Notes: generated by a model not told the origin, from the sequence alone. DNA of 64,000 bases from Paenibacillus_S sp043945595 (GCF_043945595.1 NZ_JBIFNP010000001.1:5208001-5272000); one strand, 5' to 3'; shown: positions 1 to 8,826, counted from the first letter of the stretch. Made by a program: numbers and translations.

Positions 1-474
1 GGCTCCGCGGGACCAAGCATAGGTCTGCCAAATCTTGCGGACAACCCCGCGGTCGTACATCGCCTTGCAAATCTCGTACTCGCCGTACACAGCCGCCTCA
101 TAACCCTTGATCTCTGTGTCAAACGCCCGCATATAAGCCTCTACGGCGTCGTAATGAGAGACATTGACGTCCGTGTCTACCGCAGCATAGATTACGGTAC
201 CCGCAGGCTGCCCGACCTCCTGGGCGTACTGGAGAGCGAGCCTGCCGTCCTCCGCTCCCCGCGCCGCACCAGCCAGAGCATTCGTAGCACCGCGCTCAAA
301 CACCGACACGATCCACATGCCCGCGTCCGTGATGGCTTGAGCCTCAGCTGCCGTCAGGCGCTTCCGCGACCCCGGAGGAGCGAGATATCGGCAGACAAAG
401 GTAAATCCATCTGCTGCAAACTCCCGGGCCTTAGCCGCGGTGAGCGGCGTCGCACAATCAAACCCCTTTGCCAT
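1..474 (-). CDS. Endolysin, DUF1906 glycoside-hydrolase-like domain (partial, C-terminus missing)
   Basis: The frame starts at ATG 474 (MAKGFDCATPLTAAKAREF) behind an AAAGGAG site and stays open for 158 codons to the window edge. The start GFDCA, the internal VIYAAVDTDVN and the final IWQTYAWSRGA match the DUF1906 (Rv2525c-like) TIM-barrel hydrolase fold used as the catalytic part of phage lysins. It would cut peptidoglycan at the end of the lytic cycle. It overlaps the holin gene by 17 nt, which suggests coupled translation. Any cell-wall-binding domain would lie beyond base 1. Confidence 0.85.
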   Translation of the reverse strand, partial: MAKGFDCATPLTAAKAREFAADGFTFVCRYLAPPGSRKRLTAAEAQAITDAGMWIVSVFERGATNALAGAARGAEDGRLALQYAQEVGQPAGTVIYAAVDTDVNVSHYDAVEAYMRAFDTEIKGYEAAVYGEYEICKAMYDRGVVRKIWQTYAWSRGA

Positions 475-745
475 CGTCGTCACTCTCCTTTGCCTGTTTG
501 GTCGCCTTCAGAAACTCGTAACCATACACAGCCACGGCGCCAGCCAGAATACCCTGTAAGATTGCTTCAGGCGTCACCCCGAGCATGGATACCGTGAAGG
601 CGACCGCAACGGCCGTCACCACGAAAATAATGCTCCAATTCGGAACCCGTGGTGTTTGCTTAAGCACATAGCCGATCACCCAGCAGGCAGCCAGCACGAT
701 CAATAATTTTGGATCCAAGAGTTGAATAATAGCGTTCCATTCCAT
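458..745 (-). CDS. Phage holin, Hol44-like
   Basis: This is a 95-residue protein with three hydrophobic stretches (about residues 12-28, 38-58 and 62-80) and a charged C-terminus (KATKQAKESDDDGKG). That is the layout of small Gram-positive phage holins of the Hol44/SPP1 type. It would form membrane pores that let the endolysin reach the wall. It lies between the XhlA-like gene and the endolysin, the usual lysis cassette order. Confidence 0.85.
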   Translation of the reverse strand: MEWNAIIQLLDPKLLIVLAACWVIGYVLKQTPRVPNWSIIFVVTAVAVAFTVSMLGVTPEAILQGILAGAVAVYGYEFLKATKQAKESDDDGKGV

Positions 746-752
746 ATGAACA

Positions 753-1139
753 TCATCCCTTCACAAATAGTTGGTAAACGATTAATAAAATAGTCCCGCC
801 GATCACGTATTTCAAGAATGTCAGCCATTCTTTTTGGCTCGCCTTCCGTTCATCCACGGAGTTCGTCTGGGCCTGCTGCAGCAAAGAAAAAAGCTTCATC
901 TCTAGGGTGTCAAACCGAGTCATGATCTGATTAAATTGGAGCTCCATCACCTTGGTGGACTTCTCAATCTCCCGGATCGACTCCTCATGCCTTTTTTGGG
1001 TTTCTTCTAAAATTAGAAACCGCTGCTGGTACCCCAATGTCTCATGCGATAGCCGCAGCAGCTCGCCGCTCAAGCCTTGGAGCTGCCTCTCTACGTCCTC
1101 AAGTCGGTTGAGCGCTTCGCCACTTATCAACTCCGTCAT
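753..1139 (-). CDS. XhlA-like holin accessory protein
   Basis: 128 residues. Residues 5-95 are charged and heptad-like, predicting a long coiled coil. Residues 106-124 form one membrane segment (YVIGGTILLIVYQLF). A coiled coil followed by a single C-terminal membrane anchor, placed before a holin, is the arrangement of PBSX XhlA, which cooperates with the holin in lysis. The assignment rests on architecture and context rather than a catalytic motif. Confidence 0.65.
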   Translation of the reverse strand: MTELISGEALNRLEDVERQLQGLSGELLRLSHETLGYQQRFLILEETQKRHEESIREIEKSTKVMELQFNQIMTRFDTLEMKLFSLLQQAQTNSVDERKASQKEWLTFLKYVIGGTILLIVYQLFVKG

Positions 1140-1167
1140 TCCGCTCTCCCATCTGCCCCCTATGCGG

Positions 1168-1196
1168 GCATAAAAATAACCCCGATCGGCTCGGGG
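1168..1196 (-). terminator. Intrinsic terminator after the tail-protein gene
   Basis: On the minus strand CCCCGAGCCGATCGGGG forms a GC stem, followed by TTATTTTTAT. It lies just past the stop at 1200 and could partly separate structural from lysis genes. Confidence 0.7.
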
Positions 1197-1199
1197 CTG

Positions 1200-2669
1200 C
1201 TATATCAAACCTAATGAAATTGTAATAACGCCAGAAGCCACCGGGGTCTTATGCTGCTGAGCATCGATCACATATGCCTCGTGAACGTACTCTCCCGCCG
1301 GGAAATTCTCCGTATCTCCCTGGGACAGTGTAACGGTGAACTTACCCGCTGCTGCATCGGTTATCTCGATTCCGGATTCGGTCTCCTTTTTCAAATACCA
1401 CTCACCAGCCTGCGAATTCTTGTAGGACTGGTTAATCGAAGTGGTTGATTTTTTCATGGCCCACTTGATCGTAACCCCCGTGAGATCGAGGACCTTGCCG
1501 CTATCGGTTGCTACAAAGTTCAGATATTTGGACTCGCTGGCTTCCATTTCGAAATTCTGGTTCTTTTTCATTGCCGCAATATCACCTCTCAACTCGATCC
1601 TCAATTCACGGGAAGCAAGCAGCCCGATCCGCAGCGACCGCTCAGCCAGCAGCGCAACCCTGGAGACAATCAATTTTTGCTCGTCATAAATGGCCTGCAG
1701 CGTCGGCCACTCGTTTGCCCCGACCCTGAAAACGGCAAGCCGCACAGGTATCACAGCCGTACCGGATCTAAAGATTGTCTGCCGGGTGGCGGCCGAGACC
1801 GTACCGGCGCGGTAGATACTCTGTCTTGTTGGCAGCAGGATCGCACCTGCAGCGTAAACGGATTGCCTCGTTGGATGCTGATCAGCCCCCTGCCGGGATA
1901 TCACCTGCTCTGTCGGATATGCAGCTGCCCCGCCCGAATAAATGGTCTGTCTCGTTGCATACGAAATAGCCCCGGCAATCCCGCCCTGCGCAATGACCTG
2001 CAGCGTGGCGTAAGATACGGAGCCAATGGCATAGATAACCTGTTTGGTGCCCGCATTAAGGCTCCCGGGCTTGTAGATCCTCTGGCCTGTGGCATAGCTT
2101 ACCGCCCCTGTCCGGGTGACGATCTGCTTCGTGGCGACGGCGACGCTTCCGGATTGACAGATGATTTGCCTGGTAGCATAGCTGACGGAGCCAGGCGTAC
2201 CAACAGGTCCATCTTGTACCCAAGTGCCGCCAACGAGTTTTGCATGACGACCATTGCCGCTTTGGTCCTGGACTGTGCCGGTTGACAAGTCGTAATGAGC
2301 AAACAGCGTCGTACCGCTGTACAGCTTGATGCTGTAAATATCACACCGCATAGGATAATTAGCCCAAAAACCATATCCTCTACCGGCATTAAAATAATAA
2401 AAATCAGCAGCCGTATTGAGCGTAATATCTAGGGTTGTCCTTTGCCCCATAAGGTTACCAGCGTTAATAACAGCAGCATTAACCGATAATGTTGTAGCCC
2501 CGGCAGCCGCCCTTACATTAGCGGCGGTATCCCCGTAAATACATTGCTGCTTTGCAGAGTCGGTATACAGCACAACATCCAGTACGATCCTGTTATACGT
2601 TCCCGTCCCGGTGTTTGTGGCGGCTGTGGTTATATAATCGTCCACGCCGTCCAATCGTAGGTAACCCAT
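1200..2669 (-). CDS. Tail/baseplate protein: LamG-like head, twelve 14-residue repeats, BppU-like tail
   Basis: 489 residues in three parts. Residues 1-155 look like a LamG/concanavalin-type jelly roll (LDGVDDYIT near the start, HYDLSTGTVQDQSGNGRHA near the end). Residues 160-330 hold twelve near-perfect 14-residue repeats with pattern G-x(4)-[AP]-T-[RK]-Q-x-[IV]-[YF]-x-x; one copy carries a 3-residue insertion. Residues 365-489 resemble the N-terminal domain of phage baseplate protein BppU (FVATDSGKVLDLTGVTIKW; FPAGEYVHEAYV). It is probably a receptor-binding or fibre-attachment protein at the tail tip. The exact role is inferred. Confidence 0.7.
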   Translation of the reverse strand: MGYLRLDGVDDYITTAATNTGTGTYNRIVLDVVLYTDSAKQQCIYGDTAANVRAAAGATTLSVNAAVINAGNLMGQRTTLDITLNTAADFYYFNAGRGYGFWANYPMRCDIYSIKLYSGTTLFAHYDLSTGTVQDQSGNGRHAKLVGGTWVQDGPVGTPGSVSYATRQIICQSGSVAVATKQIVTRTGAVSYATGQRIYKPGSLNAGTKQVIYAIGSVSYATLQVIAQGGIAGAISYATRQTIYSGGAAAYPTEQVISRQGADQHPTRQSVYAAGAILLPTRQSIYRAGTVSAATRQTIFRSGTAVIPVRLAVFRVGANEWPTLQAIYDEQKLIVSRVALLAERSLRIGLLASRELRIELRGDIAAMKKNQNFEMEASESKYLNFVATDSGKVLDLTGVTIKWAMKKSTTSINQSYKNSQAGEWYLKKETESGIEITDAAAGKFTVTLSQGDTENFPAGEYVHEAYVIDAQQHKTPVASGVITISLGLI

Positions 2670-2672
2670 TGC

Positions 2673-2948
2673 CTACCCCCTTACGTAAGTCTCGGCAATA
2701 ACGCAGGGCCGCGGGTCCGGTTCATCGTGCGTGCATTCATGCCAGTCGATTGATTCTCCATACTGGTTCACAAACGCCTTCAGTTCATCAAATAGGCTAT
2801 CCTTTTCAATTAATGTATTTACCCACACCTCAAAGAAAAAAAGTTCAGTCTGAGAGGTAATGAGCCGCCATAACGAGTAATTGTTCAGCAATTCAATGAC
2901 CTCAGAGCCATCCGACAGCATCAAATTTCCGCGGATTGAATACTTCAT
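2673..2948 (-). CDS. Hypothetical phage protein
   Basis: 91 residues, not recognised. It has an acidic, aromatic-rich middle and a C-terminal stretch with C, H and P residues (WHECTHDEPDPRPC) that could bind metal. It sits tightly between two tail genes on the same strand and is probably a minor tail component or chaperone. Confidence 0.6.
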   Translation of the reverse strand: MKYSIRGNLMLSDGSEVIELLNNYSLWRLITSQTELFFFEVWVNTLIEKDSLFDELKAFVNQYGESIDWHECTHDEPDPRPCVIAETYVRG

Positions 2949-2955
2949 GATTTCC

Positions 2956-3345
2956 TTAGACCGCGAACTCGGTGTAGTTCACCGTCAACTTGATATCTGA
3001 TTTGTTTTGTACCGATTGACCTGCAGGTACCGTGACTTTAAGCCATAACGGAACTCCAACATTTGCCGAAGTGATATTAGCCATACTCAGAGCAGCGCTG
3101 GCCGCACCATAACTCCCAGCAGATCCGGAGGCATCAGGGGCCAATTGAAACCATGTGCTTTCGTCTCCACCGGATGCGTCCGTTGGATCAATGCTGATCC
3201 CTTGATATGTCTTTGTGGCGTCATCGTTAAAAAGCCATACCTTGACTTCTTGCGCTGATCCGGTCGTTGGATGCTGCGTGGTAATGGGATTTGCGTCAGA
3301 GACGATATCGGTCAATCCGCTATTTTTGGAAATTTTCAGTGCCAA
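2956..3345 (-). CDS. Hypothetical phage structural protein
   Basis: 129 residues, rich in S, T, A and V with alternating hydrophobics, as in beta-sandwich tail accessory proteins. There is no catalytic motif. It lies 7 nt upstream of the 91-residue gene in the tail-fibre module. A decoration or fibre-cap role is only inferred. Confidence 0.6.
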   Translation of the reverse strand: MALKISKNSGLTDIVSDANPITTQHPTTGSAQEVKVWLFNDDATKTYQGISIDPTDASGGDESTWFQLAPDASGSAGSYGAASAALSMANITSANVGVPLWLKVTVPAGQSVQNKSDIKLTVNYTEFAV

Positions 3346-3384
3346 AGTGTGATCACCAACCTATCTATATAATGTGTAAGGGCT

Positions 3385-3403
3385 GCCCCGGAAAGACCGG
3401 GGC
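3385..3403 (-). terminator. GC-rich hairpin, possible weak terminator
   Basis: GCCCCGG and CCGGGGC form a perfect 7-bp stem with a 5-nt loop, between the CD1375-like gene and the next structural gene. No T tract follows on the minus strand, so it may be an attenuator or RNA-processing hairpin instead. Confidence 0.4.
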
Positions 3404-3410
3404 TCAGCCG

Positions 3411-3551
3411 TTATTCAATCGGCAGCGGTTTGCCGTTCTCGTCTAACCCGAGTGCGAGTAAGTCGGCACGAACATCATCACGAATGCTCGCGGGCACTTG
3501 ATCAAAAGTCCGACGGCCAGCAATAATAAGCGCTACGGTCACAGTCACCAT
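3411..3551 (-). CDS. CD1375-family small protein, copy 2
   Basis: 46 residues from ATG 3551 (MVTVTVALIIAGRRTFDQVP). I chose this start because a full GGAGGTGAT site lies just upstream. A longer in-frame reading from GTG 3620 adds a hydrophobic leader but has no ribosome site. Short proteins with the core LIIAGRRTxDQVP are common between fibre and lysis genes of Clostridium and Bacillales phages; their function is unknown. A paralogue lies directly upstream. Confidence 0.7.
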   Translation of the reverse strand: MVTVTVALIIAGRRTFDQVPASIRDDVRADLLALGLDENGKPLPIE

Positions 3552-3612
3552 ACAGTAATCACCTCCCCTCCAGAAAAACAAAGAGAGCAGCCACAACAAA
3601 AAACGCAGCATA

Positions 3613-3759
3613 TCATTCACCCGCTGGGGGTTGATTTGCCGCGTTCAATGCCTGCTTCACATCATTTTTCAATTGATCCGGTACTTCATCTAAGGTTCTC
3701 CTACCGGCTTGTATAAGCTGAACAGATAGGGCCACCATCCGCGCATCTAATGTGCTCAA
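3613..3759 (-). CDS. CD1375-family small protein, copy 1 (TTG start)
   Basis: 48 residues, starting at TTG 3759. Its GGAGGTG site is embedded in the last codons of the upstream gene. The core VQLIQAGRRTLDEVPDQLK parallels VALIIAGRRTFDQVPASIR of the next gene, so the two are tandem paralogues. An internal ATG at codon 8 is possible but lacks a ribosome site. Function unknown. Confidence 0.65.
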   Translation of the reverse strand: MSTLDARMVALSVQLIQAGRRTLDEVPDQLKNDVKQALNAANQPPAGE

Positions 3760-3761
3760 GA

Positions 3762-4097
3762 CTATTCACCTCCAGCAGCTATTTGCAAGTCAAGAACCGT
3801 TAAATATACATCAAACAAAGCATCCATGGTATCGAGGTTAGCGAGTTTTGTCGCAGCCAGCTCGTCTTCCAAACGGGCAATTTTTTGCTCCTGTAATTCC
3901 GGTACTGGCTGGTTTTTAATCGCATCCAGCTCTTCCTGACTCAGACCCTCGACCCAAAAAACGGCTTGCTCCAGCATCGGCTGCTCGCCCCGATCTTCTT
4001 CTGGAGTGCTTAACCAGGCGGCCATCTCTGCATTGTAGGCTTCCAGCGCTTCCTGATATGCCTCCCACGCCGCAAAGTCAAAATGCGGCTTATACAT
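3762..4097 (-). CDS. Hypothetical phage protein with helical C-terminus
   Basis: 111 residues, not recognised. It is rich in E, A and Q. Residues 70-111 look like a coiled coil (LQEQKIARLEDELAATKLANLDTMD cut short here). Its position after the tail fibre and before small CD1375-like genes corresponds to xkdW/xkdX-type genes, so it could be a fibre chaperone. It overlaps the preceding gene by 8 nt. Confidence 0.6.
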   Translation of the reverse strand: MYKPHFDFAAWEAYQEALEAYNAEMAAWLSTPEEDRGEQPMLEQAVFWVEGLSQEELDAIKNQPVPELQEQKIARLEDELAATKLANLDTMDALFDVYLTVLDLQIAAGGE

Positions 4098-4293
4098 CCC
4101 CGGCAGGGCCCGGTACAGCCACCGTGTAGCCGGTAATCTCCGGTTCGGGCAGCTCTGCTTCTTCGTTCTCTGTCTCTGCCTCTGTGCCAGGCTCCGGCTG
4201 CTCGTAGATCGGAAAGACGCCAGTCACGGCGTCGTCTACCGGCCCCACGTCAATCATGTAGCCTTCTAGGTTAACGATAATTGCCTCTTTCAT
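4090..4293 (-). CDS. Hypothetical acidic phage protein
   Basis: 67 residues, strongly acidic and proline-rich in the middle (EAETENEEAELPEPEITGY). It follows the fibre gene by 12 nt and overlaps the next gene, so it is translated as part of the fibre module. No domain recognised. Confidence 0.55.
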   Translation of the reverse strand: MKEAIIVNLEGYMIDVGPVDDAVTGVFPIYEQPEPGTEAETENEEAELPEPEITGYTVAVPGPAGDV

Positions 4294-4305
4294 TGCGGGC
4301 CTCCT

Positions 4306-6795
4306 TTACTTTTCTGCTGAGAATCTTGTGGCTATCGAGAAAAACGTATTCGAACCGGCATTTGCTACGAAACCGCCCGCAGGGTAGATATTCGCGGAAC
4401 CGAAAATATCTGACATACCATTGTAGGAGTAAGCTGGTACGTCCGTTTGTATCCCTGGCCTGTATCCTGGTAAAAACATAAATACAATAGCGTTCATGGT
4501 TCCGTTTTTAACTGCCCCGCGGGTTTCTACAGTGCCATCCGTTAATCTCCGGTACTGCGGTTCCCGTCCGGGCACAGCTACCCAGCCATTAAGCAGCGTC
4601 GGGGTTATCCATTGTGGCTGCTCCTTCCCGGCCTTCTGCGATTCAAGCACACTGACGCGGGATAAAATGTTAGCTTGATTATGGGACAATATATCCACTG
4701 TCGTTTTAAGATTGGCGCTGTACTCGCCGTCGATGGTTTGTACAGTTCCGGTTAGCAGGTATTGGTCTAGCGCTAGGTAGGTGATAGTGTAGGCGGCTGC
4801 GGGGTCGTAATTTGTTGGAGCAGTAAATCCCTGCTGCGTATTTGCTCCGATCCCATTGTTGAAAGTCCATACTTTATCTTCCGTAGCATTACGATAAACG
4901 GCCATAATACGCGCAGTACGGTATTTGAAAGCAGAAGCGCCCAGATTCTTATTGTTGATGTAATAAAGGTTATCAGAAGTATAATAAAACGGATTTGCCT
5001 TTTCCCGCACGACCATGCCCGCGCCTACCTCCAGCTGATTAAGCCCCTCATGCAGTGTAATACCGCCTTCTACGGGGATTACCTCTGTTGTAGGAGCGGC
5101 AAGCTGGTGAATGAATTTGTACGGCGTCCATTTTGGGTAATCCGGTGCCGTGGGTTTGTTTGTGGGTAGCGTGGTGGTAATCTCCGCTTGCGGTGTACCA
5201 AACCGATCAATACGCGCCCAAGCTTTTGTGCCCGATGTGTATGGTGTATTTCCAGCAGGGTCACACATGTGCCAGCCCCAGAAATACGCCTGCATTTCAG
5301 CTTGCGTGGGAGTGTAACCGTCGGCCCAGCCGCTGTCCGCATTAGGTACGCCAATGTAAACGATATTAGCCGAAGCATCAGACCATGTACCATCTGATAC
5401 GCCCACAGCAAATTGAAGAATTTTACCATCATACTTCGCAACTAAGTTGTTGGCTATAACCATGTTGGTAATATTAGTTGCTGCCAAGATTTTGAATCCT
5501 GTATAACTGCCTGCTACAGTCCATGTGTACGTGCCATCTAACTCAAGCTCCTTAAACCTGGAGTTTTTAAAGTACTGGCCGTCGCGGTATGTGATTTCGT
5601 CGTACACGCTACGGTCGATGTTCGAATGCAGCTTTGTCGGGAATACCAGGTAATCGTCTGCGCGCGGTTTGCACGGTAGCGCCGTGCTCCCCAGGTTTAG
5701 CATCACTTTGTCGAAAGTAAAGGTACCAACGGTTGCGTTGTTTGTGGTAAACACCCGTAACGATACCGCATTAGCTGGTGCTGTGACTGTTAAGGGATTA
5801 GTAGTTACAAACCCCGTACTCGAAACGGAACTGCCATCGGCTAACTGAAAATCAATCCCGATAAGCGTACCGCTTGAAAACGTGCCAGAATAGGTATACT
5901 GCTGTCCCGGAACTGCCGGGATTTTAGTATAGTTTACTTTCTGGACTGCCGAAGTGGTTACGATTGAATAAGTATATGGACCAGTTATCTCAGCAGCTGT
6001 GACGTCCAAGCTTTCCCACTCATAAAACGGTGGTATGAGATTCTCTCCATACCTAATGATATACGGCGTATTGATCGGCTTTACGTCATCGACGTATGGG
6101 TACTTGGCTGCGACTTGTGCCGGGGTCATGCTGTCCAGGGCGGAATACTCTACAGTTGGAACTTCAAAAGCCCGAACAGAATCAACATAAGCATAGGTGC
6201 CTACCGCACCCCCTACGTCAATTTCGATAACATGCGAAGTTGCTGTAGCTGTGAATTTAATGAACGCAGGAGTGAATTTTGTAGAGTCTGTAATATCGGG
6301 AGTTTGTGCGGACCCTTGAATCCTGCCCCACACCTTAGTTGCATTACCATTTTTAAAATCAAATACAACAATATAGGTCTTTCCAATAGTAGTAGCTAAA
6401 GTACGCGTAATAGCTCCATAGGTCCCGGAAGATACAATTATTTTTAGCCCTTGCTTACCAGTGGTAAAGTTAGTCGTATCAAATTCAGTAGAGGCTTGAA
6501 ACTGCGAAAACCCCGTAGGAGCTGATTCAAAGTTGGACCTCCCCAGCAGGTTTACCAGCGTCCTGCCTTTGATACTCTTGACGTTGTACGGTGCCACGCG
6601 GGGCGACGTGATGACCTGCTGCCCGCTGACCAGGCTTACCGGCGTTTTGTCCGGAGATGCCACGACCTGCGCACCCAGCTGATCGTCGATCTTGTCCCAG
6701 TTGTCGTTCATCATGGTCTGAATATCGAAAGTATCATTCCCGTCGGTGAGCGGGTCTTTCTTGTAGAGCTGTAAGTTATCAGTATTGCTTGCCAT
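4306..6795 (-). CDS. Tail fibre / receptor-binding protein
   Basis: 829 residues. The N-terminus (LYKKDPLTDGNDTFDIQTMMNDNWDKID, cut into pieces here) is the adhesion segment typical of Bacillales phage fibres attached to an XkdU/gpI-type baseplate. Two predicted carbohydrate-binding-like beta domains follow (about 80-210 and 250-370). A short coiled coil at about 700-730 precedes the C-terminal tip domain. It sits directly downstream of the baseplate genes and probably sets host range. Domain limits were judged by eye. Confidence 0.8.
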   Translation of the reverse strand: MASNTDNLQLYKKDPLTDGNDTFDIQTMMNDNWDKIDDQLGAQVVASPDKTPVSLVSGQQVITSPRVAPYNVKSIKGRTLVNLLGRSNFESAPTGFSQFQASTEFDTTNFTTGKQGLKIIVSSGTYGAITRTLATTIGKTYIVVFDFKNGNATKVWGRIQGSAQTPDITDSTKFTPAFIKFTATATSHVIEIDVGGAVGTYAYVDSVRAFEVPTVEYSALDSMTPAQVAAKYPYVDDVKPINTPYIIRYGENLIPPFYEWESLDVTAAEITGPYTYSIVTTSAVQKVNYTKIPAVPGQQYTYSGTFSSGTLIGIDFQLADGSSVSSTGFVTTNPLTVTAPANAVSLRVFTTNNATVGTFTFDKVMLNLGSTALPCKPRADDYLVFPTKLHSNIDRSVYDEITYRDGQYFKNSRFKELELDGTYTWTVAGSYTGFKILAATNITNMVIANNLVAKYDGKILQFAVGVSDGTWSDASANIVYIGVPNADSGWADGYTPTQAEMQAYFWGWHMCDPAGNTPYTSGTKAWARIDRFGTPQAEITTTLPTNKPTAPDYPKWTPYKFIHQLAAPTTEVIPVEGGITLHEGLNQLEVGAGMVVREKANPFYYTSDNLYYINNKNLGASAFKYRTARIMAVYRNATEDKVWTFNNGIGANTQQGFTAPTNYDPAAAYTITYLALDQYLLTGTVQTIDGEYSANLKTTVDILSHNQANILSRVSVLESQKAGKEQPQWITPTLLNGWVAVPGREPQYRRLTDGTVETRGAVKNGTMNAIVFMFLPGYRPGIQTDVPAYSYNGMSDIFGSANIYPAGGFVANAGSNTFFSIATRFSAEK

Positions 6796-6810
6796 CCGTT
6801 TTCTCCTCTC

Positions 6811-7379
6811 CTATACCGGAATGAACGGAGCGAAGTCCGTTAATCGAGACTGCTGCAGGTCCGTGATCGACATACCCTGCACTTGGTTTACCAACAAGTA
6901 TTTGTATTGATACGCCACAACCAAGTGTGCCGGCTTTATGCTTTCGATCGCCTTTTTCAGGTCGTCCAGATTGGGTGGAGCGCCAAGCGTGTCCACGAAC
7001 CGCACCGTAAACCGATATAATGCCGGCTGCTCAGTGACCTCGATTGCTCCGCGGTCATACGCCTCCGCCACATTTTTCATCATCTCGATCGTCACGGTAC
7101 CGGCCCACGGATCCGTGAGCGGATAACCGAGCGCCGCTGATCATCTGGCTGCCCGGCTGCAGGGACGATGCCAAATTCAGCTTCCCACCGCTCCAGCCCC
7201 CATGTCGCCGTAGCTACAAAGTACTGGTCAAATGCAGCGGAGACTTGAGTCTTCAGTGCATCCAGCTCCGTGCCCTCATCTTGCATCATGACCCGGGTCT
7301 CATAGATCGTAGAATAAAGATCGGGCAGCCGCTCCAGCATGGCCTGACCTGTAGGCGATGAAATCGGGAATTCACTCAT
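6811..7379 (-). pseudogene. xkdU: XkdU/YmfQ-like baseplate protein (DUF2313), frameshifted
   Basis: The N-terminal part (7092-7379, ends DDQRRSVIRSRIRG) and C-terminal part (6811-7095, begins TVTIEMMKNVAEAYDRGA) together give the normal roughly 190-residue DUF2313 protein, the gpI-like wedge protein linking baseplate to fibre. They lie in different frames. Adding one G to the GGG run at 7104-7106 restores RGAGTVTIEMM. As sequenced, the first frame stops at a TGA that overlaps a GTG (GTGA), so the second half might be translated by coupling. Confidence 0.75.
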
Positions 7380-8433
7380 CTAGCGTCACCGTCCCTTTTA
7401 CCGCTACAAAGCCGATTGGTACGGTAACGTTCCCCGTTCCCCCATTCACGATCAGGCCGGAATAGTCCTGGACACCGGGAACATCCAACAGCATCGCGCC
7501 GATCCGGACATATTTGACGCCGGGATCTGCACCAAAAGCGATGCTTTTCAAATAATCCGTTAAAGCCGTTTCGAAGTCCTCCTGCACCTGAGCCAGCGTG
7601 CGGCTGCCGCTGAGCACGACTGTAGCCTCCACGTCAATATCAATGCCAGCCGCTGCCGCTACAGTCACGTCCGCACCAATCGGCGCTTGGCCTTCACCTG
7701 TGCCGGATACCGGTGCAATATATTCCTGCACCTCGGAGACCAGCAAGGACGATGCTGGCAGCTTATTGGCATCCAATATAACGACCTTGACCGTGCCGGG
7801 ACCATCCCATAGCGGCAATACTTGCACACCCCCTACGCCGGCCACCTCCAGCGCCCAGTTGCGGTAATCCGCCTTGTTCCCGCTGGTGGACGGTGCCTGC
7901 ACGACATCTGCATACCGCTTCTTCAGCTCGGCGTCTGTCTCCTGGTCAGTACCAGGCACCAGAATATCAGCCAGTTCAGCTCTCACCAGCCCGTTGATAT
8001 AATCAATTGGCAGCAGCGGTCGAAAATAGGCGTTACCTGCTGCGCCTGCCGTCTCGCACTCAAGGACGTAGTTCCCGATGGATAGCCGCTCTACAACGAC
8101 GTAATTCAGCGCCTCTACCCCGAACCGGCTGCCGATCGGCACGTCAATCAAGGCGTTACTGCTGCCGTAAAATAGCCCTTTCCGCTGCGCTTTGGTCGCC
8201 GTCTTCCGAAAGATGCCATAATCTGCTACCTTTAAATCCAAATATGTGCCGGTAGAGGTGCTGGCAAAACCGAGCCGCAGAACGGAGTCCAGTTGAGCAT
8301 ACAAGCCGGCTAATTCCCAAGCAGCCGGTGCCAGGGCATCATAGATAACACTGCCCTCCCGCTTGTCTACGTCGGACGGCACCCGGTCAAGCATGCGCTG
8401 GAGGATGGAGCTAAAGGTTTGTGACTCGTACAA
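7372..8433 (-). CDS. xkdT: Baseplate J family protein (XkdT)
   Basis: 353 residues. It starts MYESQTFSSILQRMLDRVP and contains the conserved REGSVIYDALAPAAWELA and LPLWDGPGTVKVVILDANKLPAS (in parts) of phage baseplate J/gp47 proteins. It forms the baseplate wedge that triggers sheath contraction. It overlaps xkdU by 8 nt and is preceded by xkdS with 3 nt between them, the conserved order R-S-T-U. Confidence 0.92.
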   Translation of the reverse strand: MYESQTFSSILQRMLDRVPSDVDKREGSVIYDALAPAAWELAGLYAQLDSVLRLGFASTSTGTYLDLKVADYGIFRKTATKAQRKGLFYGSSNALIDVPIGSRFGVEALNYVVVERLSIGNYVLECETAGAAGNAYFRPLLPIDYINGLVRAELADILVPGTDQETDAELKKRYADVVQAPSTSGNKADYRNWALEVAGVGGVQVLPLWDGPGTVKVVILDANKLPASSLLVSEVQEYIAPVSGTGEGQAPIGADVTVAAAAGIDIDVEATVVLSGSRTLAQVQEDFETALTDYLKSIAFGADPGVKYVRIGAMLLDVPGVQDYSGLIVNGGTGNVTVPIGFVAVKGTVTLDE

Positions 8434-8436
8434 TGC

Positions 8437-8826
8437 CTACACCTCCTTCGTCATTTCGATATTGCCGTACTGTGAAATCACCGTAAACGTCGCGAGTGCT
8501 TCGTCGCCGGCAACCGAGATCTGAATGTCCTGGACGTCCTTGATTCGATCGTCCTGCAGCAGCGCGGCGCGGATCCGGCGCCCAAGCTCCGTCTCCACAT
8601 ACGCAGAGCTGCTACCAGGCAACGCTGAGAGCTCGCTGCCGTGATTGCCGCTGTAGATAAGAAATTCAAACCGCTCGGTCTGCAAAATCTTCATAACGGC
8701 CTGCTTCACCGCTTCCATCCCGTCAGTCATTCCGACAATTCGGTTGCTGACAGGATCGATGCGGTAGGTTTTGCTGGGCTGCTGCACGGTCTGGACATTT
8801 CGATTTATGCCTCCCTGTGGAATCAC
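8437..8826 (-). CDS. xkdS: DUF2634 baseplate protein (XkdS)
   Basis: 129 residues. The features DGMEAVKQAVMKILQTERF, LIYSGNHGSEL and the long helix ELGRRIRAALLQDDRIKDV are those of the gp25/XkdS lysozyme-like wedge family, which lacks enzymatic function. It lies between xkdR and xkdT in conserved order and overlaps xkdR by 4 nt. Confidence 0.9.
   Translation of the reverse strand: MIPQGGINRNVQTVQQPSKTYRIDPVSNRIVGMTDGMEAVKQAVMKILQTERFEFLIYSGNHGSELSALPGSSSAYVETELGRRIRAALLQDDRIKDVQDIQISVAGDEALATFTVISQYGNIEMTKEV

Noticed and set aside
1677..2285. 202-codon plus-strand frame
   Set aside because: It arises from the repetitive codons of the tail protein on the other strand; no ribosome site.
1200..6795. 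Diversity-generating retroelement at the fibre genes
   Set aside because: No reverse transcriptase and no template/variable repeat pair in the window.
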